Part shown: positions 17,130-24,606 of the stretch, one piece after another
Position numbering within the stretch: the stretch's first letter is position 1
Layout: each line of letters begins with the position of its first letter
DNA from: Lawsonella sp012842085
GTDB lineage: Bacteria; Actinomycetota; Actinomycetes; Mycobacteriales; Mycobacteriaceae
DNA length: 64,000 nucleotides
Assembly (NCBI GenBank): GCA_036749735.1
Contig: DAINXV010000001.1
Location: forward strand, 496,001 to 560,000
Direction: 5' to 3'
Program-made: the position numbers and the translations under genes
The notes under the pieces: generated by a model
The model's input: the letters and a program-made list of their open reading frames with translations, nothing else
Database searches by the model: none
Told to the model about the DNA's origin: nothing

Positions 17130-17639
17130 GTGAGCATTAAAGACCGTTTAGGAAAGGGCGCTGACACCACCACCGCTCAAAATCCGGGAATCGCTATGTA
17201 CGATGCGATTCCACAGCCGAAGGATGCGAGTATTGGGCAACTGGTGAAGACTGCCAGCGAGCAGATTTCCACTCTTGTCCGCTCGGAGATTGAACTCGCC
17301 AAGGCGGAAATCGGTCTGCAGATAAAACGCGGCACCGTCGGATCCATCTTCTTTATCCTGGCAGCTGCCTGCGCTCTTATCTCCTTCTTCCCCTTCGTCA
17401 TGATGTGGGCTCATCTCTTCGCCCTCTGGCTCGGAACTAAGACCTGGGTCTGGTGCGGCTACATGATTATTACCCTCATCCTCTGGGTCTTCGCAGCGAT
17501 CTTCGTAGGTATCGGCATCTGGAAGGTCAAGCAAGTCGAGAAGCCAGAGAAGACCATGGACTCGATTAACGAACTGAAGCAGGTTGTTCCCAGCGGAAAG
17601 ACCAATAACGCTCCCAAGAACTACACCTACTTGCAGTAA
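17130..17639 (+). CDS. Phage-holin-3_6-like membrane protein (Rv3669 type)
   Basis: This 169-residue protein has a cytoplasmic N terminus with a helical segment, SIGQLVKTASEQISTLVRSE, that precedes IELAKAEIG, a signature of the actinobacterial holin-superfamily III (PF07332). Two long hydrophobic helices follow: GSIFFILAAACALISFFPFV and GYMIITLILWVFAAIFVGIG. Despite the family name these are ordinary chromosomal proteins of unknown role. The GTG start has a strong GGAGG. The next gene starts 28 bases downstream, so the two are probably cotranscribed, as Rv3669 and ephE are adjacent in M. tuberculosis. Confidence 0.85.
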   Translation: MSIKDRLGKGADTTTAQNPGIAMYDAIPQPKDASIGQLVKTASEQISTLVRSEIELAKAEIGLQIKRGTVGSIFFILAAACALISFFPFVMMWAHLFALWLGTKTWVWCGYMIITLILWVFAAIFVGIGIWKVKQVEKPEKTMDSINELKQVVPSGKTNNAPKNYTYLQ

Positions 17640-17667
17640 CTTCGTTACTTCACTCCCCTAATAGAAA

Positions 17668-18639
17668 ATGAGTTCAACTCGAGCAGTACCGCCTGCGCTG
17701 CCCGAACCGGATAGTGTATGTACTCCCGGTCCGTGGCAGCATCGGGCGGTTTCTACTAACGGCATCCACCTGCATGTCGCAGATGTTCTCCCGGACAACT
17801 GGGAGGAGCGTCACCAACCTGGTGAACTTCCCCACTTAGTGCTATTTATTCACGGATACGCGGAAAACTGGTGGATTTGGCGCCACCTTCTCAAGCCGGT
17901 CGCCACTGCTGGTTTTCATGCCATGTCTGTTGATCTGCGCGGCTACGGCAACTCCGATAAACCCCCAGAGGGTTACGATCTTCCCACCGCAGCGGAAGAC
18001 ATCTACGGACTTATTCGAGCCACCGGACACCACACCGCAACTATCGTGGCGCAAGGTTTGGGCGGCGCTGTGGCCTGGACGTTGGCGAACAAACACCCCG
18101 AACATGTGACGGAACTGGTGTTGGTGTCCAGCCCCCACCCACGGGTTTATCACGACGACCCGATTCGGCGGTCCTTAAGTGGGCGAACCTTCCCCGGACA
18201 GTTTATTTCCGCTCAGCTTCCACGCCTTTCAGAATGGCGTATGAAGGGCGACAACTGGGTGAAGGACTATCTTTCTAGCCGCACCAGAAAAGGGTGGCTA
18301 GAAACACGTGAGGGCGCTGAAACCCTCGACATGATCAGCATGTCCCTCCGCATTCCTAAAGTCGCCTATTGTGCGAATGAGTATCTGCGGTGGATTAGCC
18401 GCGCCTACTTCCGTCCAGATGGATGGGACTACTACAAGAAGATGGATAAAGAGCTACCGCTGCGTGCCACCATCATTGTGGGTGCCCAGGATGACACGGT
18501 CTCCGGAGCAGCTTTGGAAGGCTCCGAAAAATACGTGGAACAGTTGAACCTCATCCAAATCTTGAATGCCGGTTATTTTCCGCAACTGGAGCAGGCCGAC
18601 GAATTCGAGAAGATTCTGCTAGACACACTCATCCACTAG
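17668..18639 (+). CDS. Alpha/beta-hydrolase-fold protein, EphE-like, probably not catalytic
   Basis: Position and overall sequence match the EphE epoxide-hydrolase-like gene next to marP. The 323-residue protein keeps the oxyanion loop HGYAENWW (residues 62-69), the strand MSVDLRGYGNSDKP and a helix typical of the fold. The nucleophile elbow is AQGLGG, with glycine at residue 130 where Asp or Ser is expected. The usual catalytic His motif reads GYFPQLEQ, with Tyr303 in its place. The acid loop GAQDDTV is kept. The hydrolase may therefore be a binding or scaffold protein. Conserved surroundings and intact frame argue against a decaying gene. Confidence 0.8.
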   Translation: MSSTRAVPPALPEPDSVCTPGPWQHRAVSTNGIHLHVADVLPDNWEERHQPGELPHLVLFIHGYAENWWIWRHLLKPVATAGFHAMSVDLRGYGNSDKPPEGYDLPTAAEDIYGLIRATGHHTATIVAQGLGGAVAWTLANKHPEHVTELVLVSSPHPRVYHDDPIRRSLSGRTFPGQFISAQLPRLSEWRMKGDNWVKDYLSSRTRKGWLETREGAETLDMISMSLRIPKVAYCANEYLRWISRAYFRPDGWDYYKKMDKELPLRATIIVGAQDDTVSGAALEGSEKYVEQLNLIQILNAGYFPQLEQADEFEKILLDTLIH

Positions 18640-18660
18640 CAAAAACAACAACGTTATCTT

Positions 18661-19929
18661 TTAACGCAAAATTTTGTCTTGCCATCCACCCGGCTTTTGT
18701 ACACGAGTGGATGCACTAATTTCGGAGTCCAAAGATACGCACCGGCCAGTGGAGACTTCCTCGCGGGTGGTCAATGCTTTCTGCAGAACCGGTTCCATCT
18801 CTTCACTGGTCAAGGTATAAGCGGTATCAGATTTCTCGGTAGACACCCCAAACACCATTCCCAAGTAACGGCCGTCGGCGTTCAGCACCGGCCCGCCCGA
18901 GTTGCCACTCATGACACCACCCAAGATGGCGTAGGCCTGGCGCTCCACAATGGTGGTGCCGTAGATTCCGGGGCCTCGCAGAATAAACTGCTCCAACAGC
19001 CGGGCGGGTACCACCCGGTAAGGACCATTATTCGGGAATCCCGGGATGGCCAAGGAAATACCCGGATTGCGACCCTTCTTCTCAGCCGGCAAAATCGCCC
19101 GAATAAGTAGGTCGGGTGACGCAATATCAGGCACCCACATTACCGCTATGTCTCGGAGCGGATCGAACACCACTGGGCGTGCTTGGAAGGTGCCTTTAAC
19201 GGTTTGTACCTTGATCTCGCGGGCACCCGCGATGACGTGTGCGTTAGTGACGACCAGCCCGGGAGAGAAGACGAATCCGGTGCCCTCCAGTTTGCGGTTA
19301 CAGTCGGGCGCTTCTCCCATTACCTTGACGACGCTTTGGCGTGCCTTCACCACCTCTGGGTCGTTGAGGATGGAGGGGTCGGGCGCGGCAGCCTCTGCAG
19401 CCAACTGGGAGGAGCGTTCGCTCATCTGTTGGAGCGAAGCGGTGCGGGCGGACGCGTCCAGCATCTCTGGGATCTGCTGCGCGGCCTGCGGGGCAAAAAT
19501 ATTCAGCACTTGGATGACCCGCGACTCGCGCATCAACCGCCCCATTGCGGTGTTGGACTGTACCGACAGCGGCGAGAAGAACACCCAGATCAGCACACCC
19601 GCCAGCATCACTTTAAAAAGACTTCCCGCCAACCTGGAGATACGGGACTTGGTGAGACCCATGCGGTCGCGCATGTAGATGCCCAGAATCTCGGCACCTA
19701 CGGAACAGAGCGACACCAGTACGAACCCATAAACAATGCCGACAAGGAAACGAATCTGGCCATTATCGGTAGCTTGCAGCACAAACGGCATCGTCACCGC
19801 TTCCAACAAAATGCCGATAAGGGCACCAATAAAACCGTAGAGGCTGGAAAGGAAACCCGTCATCCAACCGAAGGCGGCGAAAACGAAGAAAACGAGCACA
19901 GCAATGATGTCGAACGTTAATGCAGACAT
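18661..19929 (-). CDS. marP: Membrane-anchored periplasmic serine protease MarP
   Basis: In M. tuberculosis MarP protects against acid and oxidative stress by cleaving cell-wall enzymes outside the membrane. The 422-residue protein has four N-terminal membrane helices (CvpA-like, residues about 1-125), then a chymotrypsin-like domain. The triad is visible: His in VVTNAHVIAG, Asp in PLRDIAVMWV, Ser in MSGNSGGPVL. Cysteines in APDCNRKLEG and TGRCVSLDSE sit where the redox-sensitive disulfide of the M. tuberculosis enzyme would be. GAAAGGAG precedes the ATG. The NUDIX and thioredoxin genes that follow nth in M. tuberculosis are missing, so nth lies directly upstream. Confidence 0.93.
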   Translation of the reverse strand: MSALTFDIIAVLVFFVFAAFGWMTGFLSSLYGFIGALIGILLEAVTMPFVLQATDNGQIRFLVGIVYGFVLVSLCSVGAEILGIYMRDRMGLTKSRISRLAGSLFKVMLAGVLIWVFFSPLSVQSNTAMGRLMRESRVIQVLNIFAPQAAQQIPEMLDASARTASLQQMSERSSQLAAEAAAPDPSILNDPEVVKARQSVVKVMGEAPDCNRKLEGTGFVFSPGLVVTNAHVIAGAREIKVQTVKGTFQARPVVFDPLRDIAVMWVPDIASPDLLIRAILPAEKKGRNPGISLAIPGFPNNGPYRVVPARLLEQFILRGPGIYGTTIVERQAYAILGGVMSGNSGGPVLNADGRYLGMVFGVSTEKSDTAYTLTSEEMEPVLQKALTTREEVSTGRCVSLDSEISASTRVQKPGGWQDKILR

Positions 19930-20078
19930 GGTGCTCCTTTCGTTTCGTGCGGCGACCTGCGGTTAAGTGTTTTGTTGGGCGGTACTTCAGCTAGCACCGT
20001 AGCTCCCGCCGTAGCGAGCGCTGTTGACACACTAAGATTACCGGAGATTTTGCTCACATAGTTATGCCAAATCCCCTG

Positions 20079-20885
20079 TTAAGCGTCCTCGATGCCAGCC
20101 ATCTGCAATAGCACTTCCCGGTTTTCCCCTTTGACCAGGTCTTCCGCCTCGTGTGGGGTGGTGGGTCCTATCCCATAACTGGGGCAATCAGCCGCTAGAA
20201 AACAGGCTCCACAAGCGGGTTTGCGGCTGTGGCACACCCTGCGTCCGTGGAAAATAATCCGATGTGACAGCACCGTCCACTCTTTGCGGGGGATCAGCTC
20301 GGCCACGTCTTTCTCAACTTTCAGCGGATCCTCATTTACGGTCCATTTCCAGCGTCGCGCCAACCGCCCAAAATGCGTATCGATAGTGAGGCCAGGCGTG
20401 TCGAAAGCATTCCCCAAAACAACGTTGGCGGTTTTTCTACCCACCCCTGGCAAAGTGGTGAGTTCTTTAAGGGTGCGCGGTACCTCGCCGTCAAAGTCTT
20501 CAATAAGCTGCTGTGCCATATCTGACAATGCTGCCGCTTTCACTCGGAAGAAACCGGTGGGACGAATAATTTCTTCGATCTCGTTGATGGGCGCAGCCGC
20601 CATCTGTTGGGGTGTGGGGAATCTACGGAACAGTTCTGGCGTCACCTTGTTCACGCGTTCATCGGTGCACTGGGCAGACAGCACCGTCGCCACCAGCAAC
20701 TGGTAGGGGGTGCGAAAATCAAGTTCACAATAGGCCACCGGATAGGCCACGGCCAGGGTGCGTGCCATCCGCCGTGCCCGGGTGGTGAGGCCGCGCGGAG
20801 TTTCTTTCCCCAATGCTGCGGGGTGTTTTTCTCCACGGGGACGGGACTTCTGGGGACTCGGGGTGAGTGATCTGCCGGTAGCCAT
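20079..20885 (-). CDS. nth: Endonuclease III
   Basis: This DNA glycosylase/AP lyase removes oxidised pyrimidines. The 268-residue protein has the helix-hairpin-helix LPGVGRKTANVVL with catalytic lysine, and TIDTHFGRLARR with catalytic aspartate. The [4Fe-4S] ligands are spaced C-x6-C-x2-C-x5-C in CHSRKPACGACFLAADC. About 40 residues precede the core; they are basic and probably disordered, and translation could also start at an internal codon. The gene sits between marP and a small membrane protein, as in mycobacteria. Confidence 0.95.
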   Translation of the reverse strand: MATGRSLTPSPQKSRPRGEKHPAALGKETPRGLTTRARRMARTLAVAYPVAYCELDFRTPYQLLVATVLSAQCTDERVNKVTPELFRRFPTPQQMAAAPINEIEEIIRPTGFFRVKAAALSDMAQQLIEDFDGEVPRTLKELTTLPGVGRKTANVVLGNAFDTPGLTIDTHFGRLARRWKWTVNEDPLKVEKDVAELIPRKEWTVLSHRIIFHGRRVCHSRKPACGACFLAADCPSYGIGPTTPHEAEDLVKGENREVLLQMAGIEDA

Positions 20886-20930
20886 ATCTTTAGGATACTT
20901 TTTTCCGGAGAATGGTGTTTACTTAGATAC

Positions 20931-21143
20931 ATGGGTTTGTTCTCGCTGATTCTTTTACTAGTACCGTTCGTCATTGGTGGCGTTCTCTTGTTGCTGGAAC
21001 GCTTCGAGACACGACTTGATGCCGCCAACGAGAAAGATGCGCAACAGGTGGCTGCTGCAGCGGCTTCAATGGCTGGGAAGCCCGCCGCTGGGGTGGACAG
21101 TGATGACGCAACCAGTACTCCCCCCGAAGCTGCCTCTGAATAG
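20931..21143 (+). CDS. Small single-span membrane protein between nth and crp
   Basis: The 70-residue protein consists of one membrane helix (GLFSLILLLVPFVIGGVLLLL), a charged juxtamembrane segment (ERFETRLDAANEKDA) and an acidic, alanine-rich tail. It has no known domain. M. tuberculosis has a membrane protein at the same place (Rv3675), which supports it being real. No strong ribosome site precedes the ATG, so the start is less certain. Confidence 0.6.
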   Translation: MGLFSLILLLVPFVIGGVLLLLERFETRLDAANEKDAQQVAAAAASMAGKPAAGVDSDDATSTPPEAASE

Positions 21144-21225
21144 GGAAAGAACCACTGCGAAGAACGATAAGCACCCGCTAATTCCACAGAGCGGAAAAAT
21201 AATCCCATAATTCTCGGATTGTGGA

Positions 21226-21241
21226 TGTGATAAGTTACACT
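21226..21241 (+). promoter_or_regulatory. CRP/GlxR-like operator upstream of crp
   Basis: TGTGATAAGTTACACT matches the left half TGTGA exactly and three of five bases of the right half of TGTGANNTANNTCACA. It lies 34-49 bases before the crp start codon, which suggests autoregulation. Confidence 0.5.
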
Positions 21242-21274
21242 TCTTGTTAACTGGACAAAATTACAGGAGGAACC

Positions 21275-21952
21275 GTGGACGAGGATATTCTCGCGCGCGC
21301 TGGCATATTCCAGGGAATGGATGCTGCATCTGTTTCCGCACTCATCAAGGACCTAGTCCCTGAGTCTTTTAGCCGCGAAGACACGATCATTCGCGAAGGC
21401 GAACCGGGCGACAAACTTTATATTGTGGTTGACGGTAAGCTCAAACTTTCCCGTACGGCTTCTGACGGACGCGAAAACCTCCTCGCCATTTTGGGCCCCC
21501 CCGACATGTTCGGCGAGTTGTCCATCTTCGACCCCGGTCCCCGCACCTCGAGCGCCATCTGTGTGACCGACGTTCGTACCTACACCATGGATCGCCAAGC
21601 TTTGCGCCGCTGGCTGGATGTCCGCCCCCAGATTGCTGAACAGCTCCTGCGGGTGTTGGCCCGCCGACTGCGCCGCACCAACAACAACTTGGCGGACCTC
21701 ATCTTCACGGATGTCCCCGGACGCGTTGCCAAATCCCTCCTCCAGCTAGCCCAACGCTTCGGTAGCCAAGAAGGCAACACTGTTCGCGTTAACCACGACC
21801 TCACCCAGGAAGAAATTGCCCAACTTGTGGGCGCCTCCCGGGAAACAGTAAACAAAGCCCTGGCAGAGTTCGCCCACCGCGGCTGGATTCGCCTCGAGGG
21901 TAAAGCCGTCGTCATCTGCGAAAGCGAAAACCTGGCGCGGCGCGCCCGCTAA
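21275..21952 (+). CDS. crp: cAMP-dependent CRP-family regulator (GlxR/Crp)
   Basis: In Mycobacteriales this is the global cAMP regulator of carbon and energy metabolism. The 225-residue protein has the cyclic-nucleotide domain with the phosphate-binding cassette FGELSIFDPGPRTSSA, where Arg and Ser contact cAMP. A long dimer helix follows, and then the winged helix LTQEEIAQLVGASRETVNKA, nearly identical to Crp of M. tuberculosis and GlxR of Corynebacterium. The start is GTG behind ACAGGAGGA. A candidate self-binding site lies upstream and a strong terminator downstream. Confidence 0.96.
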   Translation: MDEDILARAGIFQGMDAASVSALIKDLVPESFSREDTIIREGEPGDKLYIVVDGKLKLSRTASDGRENLLAILGPPDMFGELSIFDPGPRTSSAICVTDVRTYTMDRQALRRWLDVRPQIAEQLLRVLARRLRRTNNNLADLIFTDVPGRVAKSLLQLAQRFGSQEGNTVRVNHDLTQEEIAQLVGASRETVNKALAEFAHRGWIRLEGKAVVICESENLARRAR

Positions 21953-21964
21953 AACCCCAAAATT

Positions 21965-22002
21965 AAGCCTATGCACGTGCTGTTCACGTGCATAGGCTTT
22001 TT
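21965..22002 (+). terminator. Intrinsic terminator of crp
   Basis: The perfect stem AGCCTATGCACGTG / CACGTGCATAGGCT closes a five-base loop and runs into TTTTT. On the minus strand it also ends in TTAATT and may stop ridA transcripts. Confidence 0.92.
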
Positions 22003-22044
22003 AATGTGCTGATTAAGAAGATTTACCTGTTAAGAGGTTTCCGG

Positions 22045-22503
22045 TTAGTCGGAGACCTCAAAAATGAGTTCAACTTCCACTGGTGCGTCTAGGGGAAGTT
22101 CCGCAACACCCACCGCGGATCGAGCATGCTGTCCGGCCTGCTCAAAAATGAGGCCAAGCAGTTCGGATGCTCCATTAATCACGCCGGCCTGGCCATTAAA
22201 GCCCTTGGCGGAGTTAACAAAGCCCGTTACTTTCACAACAGATTTAATGTTGTTGAGGCCCACCACTGCCGCGGCGGCAGCGATTCCGTTCAAGGCAGCC
22301 AGACGAGCTTCCGCATAAGCCTGCTCGGGGGAAACATCGTCACCGACTTTGCCGGTGACACCCAGTTTTCCGTCCACAAAGGCCAACTGCCCGGAGGTGT
22401 ACACAAAGTTTCCGGAGCGCTTTGCCGGTACATAGGCGGCGACTGGGGCGGCAACCTCAGGTAGTTTAATTCCGAGTTCTCCGAGACGTTTTTCCCAATC
22501 CAT
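22045..22503 (-). CDS. RidA-family protein (Rv3678c type)
   Basis: The 152-residue protein belongs to the YjgF/YER057c/RidA family, which hydrolyses reactive enamine or imine intermediates. Visible features are RSGNFVYTSGQLAFVDGKLG near the N terminus, NALNGIAAAAAVVG-like helices in the middle (read here as ALNGIAAAAAVVGLNNI), and VGVAELPLDAPVEVELIFE at the end. The arginine that binds the substrate carboxylate in classical RidA is at HARSAVGV. It follows the DUF4177 gene by two bases, matching the order Rv3678A-Rv3678c. The exact substrate is not predictable. Confidence 0.9.
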   Translation of the reverse strand: MDWEKRLGELGIKLPEVAAPVAAYVPAKRSGNFVYTSGQLAFVDGKLGVTGKVGDDVSPEQAYAEARLAALNGIAAAAAVVGLNNIKSVVKVTGFVNSAKGFNGQAGVINGASELLGLIFEQAGQHARSAVGVAELPLDAPVEVELIFEVSD

Positions 22504-22505
22504 TC

Positions 22506-22661
22506 CTAGTCCGCCTTCTCTCTCTTCATGTACGCAAGATGTTGGTCACCAACTGGTCCGGGCATCACCGTCACCAGTTCCCAACCGTCTTGACCCCACT
22601 GATTCAAAATTTCTTGTGTGGCATGTATTAGCAGCGGCACAGTCGCATATTCGTATTGCAT
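22506..22661 (-). CDS. Small DUF4177-like protein (Rv3678A type)
   Basis: A short minus-strand gene encodes 51 residues: MQYEYATVPLLIHATQEIL, then QWGQDGWELVTVMPGP and a short tail. The pairing of a Tyr-Glu strand with a GWELV strand is the hallmark of DUF4177. M. tuberculosis has such a gene, Rv3678A, directly before its RidA gene. The stop is two bases before the ridA start. It overlaps the 3' part of the WhiB reading frame by 116 bases in another frame. The function of the family is unknown. Confidence 0.85.
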   Translation of the reverse strand: MQYEYATVPLLIHATQEILNQWGQDGWELVTVMPGPVGDQHLAYMKREKAD

Positions 22662-23304
22662 ACCGGCCAGTCTGCTTCGAATCTTTTTCGTTTTTTATCT
22701 CAAATTCGCGGAGAGTAGCGATTGCTTCGAAAGTCTCAATCTCGGAGTCGTCATCGGATTCACGTGCACCGTCCACCCGGCTAGAAATCTCGTTCAACAC
22801 CTTGTTGAATTTCTGCATGGTGGAAGACTGGCGCCGTTTGTAGCGACGTTCCGCATTGACTGACAAGGTGTCCAGGGCTTCCAACGCCTCTGCCGGTCGT
22901 CCTCGTCCATGTTTCAGGGTTTCCTGTTGGGTGTCCGGGTCGAGCAGGTTCCGCCACGACGGCAGATCCGGGAAGGTCCGCAGAATGGAGCGCCGCTCGC
23001 GCTCCGTCATGCCGCCCCAGACGCCGAATTCGACGCCGCTATCAAGCGCGTCAGCACGGCACTGCAACAGTACCGGGCACTCGCGGCAACGCAGCGCAGC
23101 AGCACGCTGAGCAGCACCTTTCACAAATAAGGAATCGCCGCAGTCCTCACGACAGAGTGCGTGTGAAACCCACTCCGAGCGCTCCCAGGAGTCCACTCCA
23201 TGCGAGCTTGGTGGGGCTGTAGCGGCGCGGCGAACATTATGAGTATTGCGTGGCCCATGGCCCAATTTGTAACCAGTTTGTGGGCGGGAATCAGTAGTCG
23301 TCAT
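22546..23304 (-). CDS. whiB4: WhiB-family iron-sulfur regulator with long C-terminal tail
   Basis: WhiB proteins hold a [4Fe-4S] cluster and bind the primary sigma factor. The four ligands are Cys51, Cys73, Cys76 and Cys82 (HALC, RCRECPVLLQC), with another cysteine at 55. The turn GVWGGMTERERR follows at about residues 92-103, and basic residues (KHGRGRP) form an AT-hook-like motif. Position suggests WhiB4, which is about 118 residues in M. tuberculosis. Here the frame continues to 252 residues through a charged helical segment, and the last 38 residues overlap the DUF4177 gene. GAGGAG precedes the ATG. Either the extension is genuine or a frameshift has removed an earlier stop. Confidence 0.85.
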   Translation of the reverse strand: MTTTDSRPQTGYKLGHGPRNTHNVRRAATAPPSSHGVDSWERSEWVSHALCREDCGDSLFVKGAAQRAAALRCRECPVLLQCRADALDSGVEFGVWGGMTERERRSILRTFPDLPSWRNLLDPDTQQETLKHGRGRPAEALEALDTLSVNAERRYKRRQSSTMQKFNKVLNEISSRVDGARESDDDSEIETFEAIATLREFEIKNEKDSKQTGRYAIRICDCAAANTCHTRNFESVGSRRLGTGDGDARTSW

Positions 23305-23339
23305 CGGCCGCTCCTCTAAATTTGTAAAGCTAATTATGC

Positions 23340-23365
23340 TAAAAAAATTCCGGTGTAAAGCACCG
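23340..23365 (-). terminator. Hairpin with T run in the whiB leader
   Basis: On the minus strand CGGTG / CACCG closes a five-base loop and is followed by GAATTTTTTT. It lies 37-60 bases upstream of the whiB start in the same orientation, with no minus-strand gene before it. It could be an attenuator or a leftover of a lost gene. Confidence 0.45.
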
Positions 23366-23456
23366 ATCTAGATGTAATACACAGAATAGTTGAAAGAGCG
23401 TCCATGTGGGGAGGGCATGGCAACCCCGCCTGTTTAAAAACAGGTACGCTGGAGGA

Positions 23457-24356
23457 ATGCAACGCAAGAAAAATTCCCTTGGAGCAATCGCCAGCGGTGT
23501 CGCAGCCGGACTGATAAGTAGTGGTCTCACAGCTGCCTACTCAATGACTGTGGGACGTAATGACTTTCTCATCCAACAGGAAACTCTGCCGCTGCTGCCC
23601 TCTGGCAACGACCCCATTCGGATTCTGCACTTGTCAGACATGCATATGACTCCGGACCGGACGGAGCTTCAGGATTTTGTTGCACAATTAGCCGATTTAG
23701 AACCAGATTTGGTGATCAACACCGGTGACAACTTAGCCCACCCGAAAGCTGTTCCAGCCGTCACCCGCAGCCTCAGCCGGCTTCTCCAAATACCCGGATT
23801 CTTTGTTTTCGGCTCTAATGATTACTTTGCACCCGACTTCAAGAACCCACTTAGCTACTTTGCGGGACCGTCCACCCTGCGGGACCGCGACCCTCTCCCG
23901 TGGCAGGGCATGCGAGCTGTTTTTCAAGAGCATGGTTGGCGGGATGCCACCCACCAGCGCCACTATGTAGAAATTAAAGGCACCCGCATTCTGGTTGCCG
24001 GAGTGGACGATCCCCACATCGATCGCGACCGTTACAACACTATTGCGGATGCCCGCACCCCCGACACCGACCTGGCACTGGGGCTGGTGCATGCACCGAA
24101 GCCGCGTGTCCTGCGGCGCTTCGACGACGACAACTACAATATGGTTTTCGCTGGCCACACTCACGGCGGCCAGGTCTGTCTACCGAATGGTCAGGCGCTC
24201 GTCACCAACTGTGGCATCGACCGGAAACGTGCCCACGGGCTGCACCGGTGGGGAAAACTGTGGCTTAATGTTACGGCTGGCCTGGGCACTTCCCCCTATG
24301 CGCCGTTCCGCCTGTTCTGTAAACCCGAGGTCACGTTGCTGACCTTGACTGACTAG
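23457..24356 (+). CDS. Metallophosphoesterase (Rv3683 type)
   Basis: The 299-residue protein starts with one hydrophobic N-terminal segment, probably a membrane anchor, and is followed by a calcineurin-like phosphoesterase domain. Metal-binding motifs are visible in order: HLSDMHM, INTGDNLAH, FGSNDYF, LVHAPK and FAGHTHGGQ. This domain order is shared with UDP-2,3-diacylglucosamine-type and YkuE-like hydrolases, so the substrate could be a lipid phosphate, but that is unproven. The ATG at 23457 has GGAGGA just upstream. In M. tuberculosis the large penicillin-binding protein gene ponA2 lies between whiB4 and this gene; it is missing here. Confidence 0.9.
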   Translation: MQRKKNSLGAIASGVAAGLISSGLTAAYSMTVGRNDFLIQQETLPLLPSGNDPIRILHLSDMHMTPDRTELQDFVAQLADLEPDLVINTGDNLAHPKAVPAVTRSLSRLLQIPGFFVFGSNDYFAPDFKNPLSYFAGPSTLRDRDPLPWQGMRAVFQEHGWRDATHQRHYVEIKGTRILVAGVDDPHIDRDRYNTIADARTPDTDLALGLVHAPKPRVLRRFDDDNYNMVFAGHTHGGQVCLPNGQALVTNCGIDRKRAHGLHRWGKLWLNVTAGLGTSPYAPFRLFCKPEVTLLTLTD

Positions 24357-24422
24357 GACTAACTACGACTGACTAGTTTCGCAAAATGCCTATGGGTGTA
24401 CTAAAGTAATTGGAGCACCTGA

Positions 24423-24499
<77 letters not shown>

Positions 24500-24503
24500 G
24501 TTG

Positions 24504-24538
24504 ATCGCCCTCGAATTAATTTTCGAGGGCGATTTTTT
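24504..24538 (+). terminator. Terminator after tRNA-Pro
   Basis: The perfect 12-base stem ATCGCCCTCGAA / TTCGAGGGCGAT encloses TTAATT and is followed by TTTTT, five bases after the encoded CCA. Confidence 0.93.
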
Positions 24539-24606
24539 ATTTCCCTCTTCTCTCCAAAGTCGACCTGTGCCAGAATAGAGCTGAAACTGCGAGCTGAGAG
24601 GATTCT

